From Deltaproteobacteria bacterium (GTDB lineage Bacteria > Desulfobacterota > G020345765): a stretch of DNA of 7,394 nucleotides. A model generated the notes under the pieces. That model was not told the origin of the DNA. It saw only the letters and a program-made list of their open reading frames with translations, and made no database searches. The DNA lies in assembly GCA_030616835.1 (NCBI GenBank), contig JAUWWP010000119.1:1-7394 (forward strand), read 5' to 3'. Position numbers and translations under genes: made by a program. Shown here one piece after another: positions 5,627 through 7,394 of the stretch (the first letter of the stretch is position 1; each line of letters begins with the position of its first letter).

Positions 5627-5656
5627 CTAAAGTCACAAGGGAGCTTCTAACGGGGT

Positions 5657-6472
5657 TTACTCCCCCCGAATTTTCTTTACTTCTTCCAGGATCCGGGGTA
5701 GGGCTACGCCGGTTTTTTCGGAGATTACCACATCGGACATATCAGCAAAGGGATGCTCCCGGGGATTGATATCAATTATTTTGGCCCCACTCCCCCGGGC
5801 ATAGCGGGGTAGGGAGGCTGCGGGATAGACCACCCCGGAGGTTCCCAGGATCAGCATTACATCACAGGTGCTGGCCTCCTGGATCGACTCGGGTACAACC
5901 TGAACCGCTTCCCCGAACATAACCACATCCGGGCGCATCGAGCTTCCACATTCACATGTGGGCATGAGAGTAAGGAGATTGGAAAGATCGAATTCTTTAG
6001 CCTCAATTAATACCGATCTTGCTTTAGAAAGGTATTTTTCCTTGGTTAGCTTGGTTTTCTTATTACAGGCCAAGCAGCGCTGTCGATAAAGATTGCCGTG
6101 AACCTCAAGGACCCGGGTATTACCTGCCTGGAAGTGAAGGTCATCAATGTTCTGGGTGATTACCGAGCGAAGGATATTCATCCTTTCCAGCTCGGCCAGG
6201 GCAAAGTGGCCGGGATTTGGCCGGGCCTTTTCAAAGGTCTCTACCGTCTCGCTGAGGAAGCTCCTGATCGCCTCGGGCTTTCTGGCGGCGGCGGAAAAGA
6301 TTCCCCCGGTGGTCCCTACCTCATCAGGATCGAAGCGGTCCCAGATCCCTCCCGGGTCACGGAAGGTGGGGATACCACTCTCCGCCGAGACTCCCGCTCC
6401 AGAAAAAGCAACAAGATTCTTAGCCTTGGCGACTATCTCCGCTGCCCTGGTGATATCTGCCTCATTAACCAT
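5657..6472 (-). CDS. Sirtuin, NAD-dependent protein deacylase (Sir2 family)
   Basis: A complete 271-residue Sir2-family enzyme that removes acyl groups from protein lysines while consuming NAD and releasing nicotinamide and O-acyl-ADP-ribose. From the ATG at 6472: the NAD-binding GAGVSAESGIPTFRD (25-39), TQNIDDLH (106-113), catalytic H125 in EVHGN, zinc ligands C133-x2-C136 and C173-x-C175, then VVMFGE (183-188), LGTSGVVYPAA (209-219) and DINP (234-237). The Tyr and Arg that mark class III desuccinylases (FYxxR) are not evident; the matching segment reads SFLSETVETF (71-80). ATG 6472 is chosen because AAGGAA (6479-6484) sits six bases upstream. The in-frame TTG at 6538 would add 22 residues encoded by repeat DNA. 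The gene appears monocistronic, with a possible promoter at 6611-6639. Its last 20 codons are duplicated at 4075-4135. Confidence 0.95.
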   Translation of the reverse strand: MVNEADITRAAEIVAKAKNLVAFSGAGVSAESGIPTFRDPGGIWDRFDPDEVGTTGGIFSAAARKPEAIRSFLSETVETFEKARPNPGHFALAELERMNILRSVITQNIDDLHFQAGNTRVLEVHGNLYRQRCLACNKKTKLTKEKYLSKARSVLIEAKEFDLSNLLTLMPTCECGSSMRPDVVMFGEAVQVVPESIQEASTCDVMLILGTSGVVYPAASLPRYARGSGAKIIDINPREHPFADMSDVVISEKTGVALPRILEEVKKIRGE

Positions 6473-6478
6473 CTTAAG

Positions 6479-6484
6479 TTCCTT
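6479..6484 (-). promoter_or_regulatory. Ribosome binding site AAGGAA that fixes the sirtuin start
   Basis: AAGGAA on the - strand, six bases before ATG 6472. It decides for this start over the upstream in-frame TTG at 6538, which has no such site and lies in low-complexity repeat sequence. Confidence 0.7.
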
Positions 6485-6504
6485 TTCCAAAGAAGTGCTT
6501 AGAC

Positions 6505-6597
6505 AATTCCCTGCTATTGGGCATAGAGCAAAGGGCAATATTTAATTCCCTGCTATTCCCTTCTATTCCTTGCTCCTCCTTGCTATTCCCTGAATTA
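6505..6597. repeat. 10-base tandem repeats (CCYTGCTATT-like) in the sirtuin leader
   Basis: Consecutive 10-base units run from 6548: CCCTGCTATT, CCCTTCTATT, CCTTGCTCCT, CCTTGCTATT and a degenerate CCCTGAATTA. A further copy, AATTCCCTGCTATT, at 6505-6518 exactly repeats 6544-6557. If the promoter at 6611-6639 is used, these repeats are in the sirtuin 5' leader and could vary in number. On the transcript strand the units contain AGGGAATAGC and AAGGAGGAGC, which is Shine-Dalgarno-like. Confidence 0.7.
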
Positions 6598-6610
6598 AAG
6601 AATACCTGTT

Positions 6611-6639
6611 ATCCTAAAAAAAACAAGGAATTCTTTCAA
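6611..6639 (-). promoter_or_regulatory. Candidate sigma70-type promoter for the sirtuin gene
   Basis: On the - strand, TTGAAA (6634-6639), a 17-base spacer rich in T, then TAGGAT (6611-6616). Five of six and four of six positions match the consensus. The leader to ATG 6472 would be about 130 bases and contains the 10-base repeats. Confidence 0.4.
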
Positions 6640-6666
6640 AATATCTATTTGCCAGCGGAGAGGGTC

Positions 6667-7314
6667 TCAAAGTAGTGAGCTGAGGAATTCTGATACCTTA
6701 TCGGCCACCTCTTTCTCTCTTCCCAGCAGAAAGTGATCAGCTCCGGGGATTATCGCCATCTGCTTGGGCTCAAGCAGAGAGGAAAATAGGCTTACAGTGG
6801 TTTCTTGAGGACAGAAGGGGTCACTATCCCCAAAGAAAATCAGTTTTGGCAGGCTGGTGTTCAACAAGAATTTAAAATCAAAGAATGAAGTTGGGGGAGA
6901 AATACCCACAATTGCTTTAACCCTTTCTTCCTTTAACGCTGCCCGTAGCCCTACCCAGGCCCCAAAAGAATAGCCTACCAGATAAATCTTTTTAACCTCA
7001 GCCGTATCGGTCCCTGCCAGAAAATCGATTGCTCCCCTGACATCCTCTACTTCTCCTGCTCCATTATCGTAGCTTCCTTCACTTCGGCCTACACCCCGAA
7101 AATTGAAGCGTAGCGCCACGAAGCCTTTCTCCACCACCGCCTCCGCAACTGCGGTTACCACATTATTGTTTAAATCCCCGCCGTATTGGGGATGCGGGTG
7201 GCAGATTATCACTCCGGGATAGTGGTCGGAGCCGGGCGGGAATGAAATAACTCCCTCAAGTCGGATACCTTCGGTGTTATTAAAAAATATTTCTTTCTGC
7301 CGAAAAGCCATCAT
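6667..7314 (-). CDS. Alpha/beta hydrolase, COG2945-type
   Basis: A 215-residue serine hydrolase of the small COG2945 group of alpha/beta hydrolases, probably a cytoplasmic esterase; the natural substrate is unknown. The early HPHPQYGGDLNNNVV (39-53) is the group's characteristic oxyanion-side block. RFNFRGVGRSEG (69-80) follows. The nucleophile is S116 in GYSFGA (114-119), the acid is probably D165 in FFGDSDPFCP (160-169), and the histidine is H194 in PGADHFLLG (190-198). The triad is complete and the length is normal for the group. There is no signal peptide. Two adjacent ATGs (7314 and 7311) are possible starts, and the upstream GGGA is a weak ribosome binding site. It is transcribed in the same direction as the sirtuin but is separated from it by 194 bases with a candidate promoter, so it need not be co-transcribed. 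Confidence 0.9.
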   Translation of the reverse strand: MMAFRQKEIFFNNTEGIRLEGVISFPPGSDHYPGVIICHPHPQYGGDLNNNVVTAVAEAVVEKGFVALRFNFRGVGRSEGSYDNGAGEVEDVRGAIDFLAGTDTAEVKKIYLVGYSFGAWVGLRAALKEERVKAIVGISPPTSFFDFKFLLNTSLPKLIFFGDSDPFCPQETTVSLFSSLLEPKQMAIIPGADHFLLGREKEVADKVSEFLSSLL

Positions 7315-7356
7315 TAATAAATCCCATCATTCAGCAATGCTCAGGACAAGATGACC

Positions 7357-7394
7357 AAATTCTAAATCCCAAATCCTAAATCCTAAACAAATTC
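7357..7394. repeat. AAATTCTAAATCC repeat, runs off the window
   Basis: A run of AAATTCTAAATCCC/AAATCCTAAA/TCCTAAACAAATTC units of the same family as the left arm of the foldback element at 3845-3877. The element probably continues beyond the window, upstream of the hydrolase gene. GCTCAGGACA, also found at 5461 and 5509, lies just before it at 7339-7348. Confidence 0.7.

Larger units (their letters stand above)
5364..5656. other. Gene-free mosaic of short dispersed repeats
   Basis: Nearly 300 bases between the membrane-protein promoter and the sirtuin stop, with no credible gene. It is a patchwork: the GGCTRCGAAGG tandem pair (5402-5437), two pieces with CCTTCGAC (5450, 5474) and GCTCAGGACA (5461-5470, 5509-5518), the hairpin 5557-5578 and the palindrome 5611-5626. 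GCTCAGGACA appears again at 7339-7348. The 72-codon open frame at 5432-5650 only reads through these repeats. Confidence 0.7.

Noticed and set aside
5432..5650. 72-residue open frame on the + strand
   Set aside because: It reads through several dispersed repeats (PSTSLRTGPS-like text), has no ribosome binding site and no recognisable domain.
6473..6538. 22-residue N-terminal extension of the sirtuin from a TTG
   Set aside because: It is encoded by low-complexity repeat sequence, lacks a ribosome binding site, and the ATG at 6472 has a good one at the right spacing.

Overview
The window looks like chromosomal sequence from an uncultured, probably anaerobic bacterium. Genes are separated by short AT-rich or palindromic repeat debris of the kind often seen in candidate-phylum genomes; that is an impression, and no marker gene here fixes the taxon. 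There is no rRNA, tRNA, transposase gene or CRISPR array.

Left arm, + strand, about 1-2832: a four-gene run. (1) The 3' part of a PAS-domain sensor histidine kinase whose start lies before the window. (2) An HD-domain (HDIG-type) phosphohydrolase. (3) A CARF-domain protein of the CRISPR-associated APE2256/TIGR02619 type, only 3 bases after the HD gene and lacking any C-terminal effector domain. (4) A YkvA/DUF1232 protein, separated from the CARF gene by a 24-base perfect palindrome. The CARF gene is the most suggestive item. CARF proteins bind cyclic oligoadenylates made by type III CRISPR complexes, and single-domain members can be ring nucleases that destroy the signal. Its coupling to an HD hydrolase gene, with no cas gene in view, is worth following up.

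Middle, 2833-4161: a repeat-built hairpin separates the left arm from a convergent radical SAM gene on the - strand (2928-3803), which has an unusual CX4CX2C cluster motif. Upstream of it lies a gene-free stretch with a foldback element (33-base imperfect terminal inverted repeats, 3845-4010). After that comes a short remnant matching the 3' end of the sirtuin gene located 1.6 kb away. All four differences between the two copies are synonymous.

Right arm, - strand, 4162-7314: a two-gene cassette (four-helix membrane protein, then a GmhB-like HAD phosphatase) behind a good sigma70-type promoter; a mosaic intergenic stretch of short repeats (5364-5656); a complete sirtuin NAD-dependent protein deacylase; a 10-base tandem repeat region with a candidate promoter; and an alpha/beta hydrolase of the COG2945 type. 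The window ends in another copy of the AAATCCTAAA repeat family.

No single pathway links all these genes. The two units most likely to act together are the HD-CARF pair and the membrane protein-HAD pair; both functional links are inferred from gene spacing and family knowledge.
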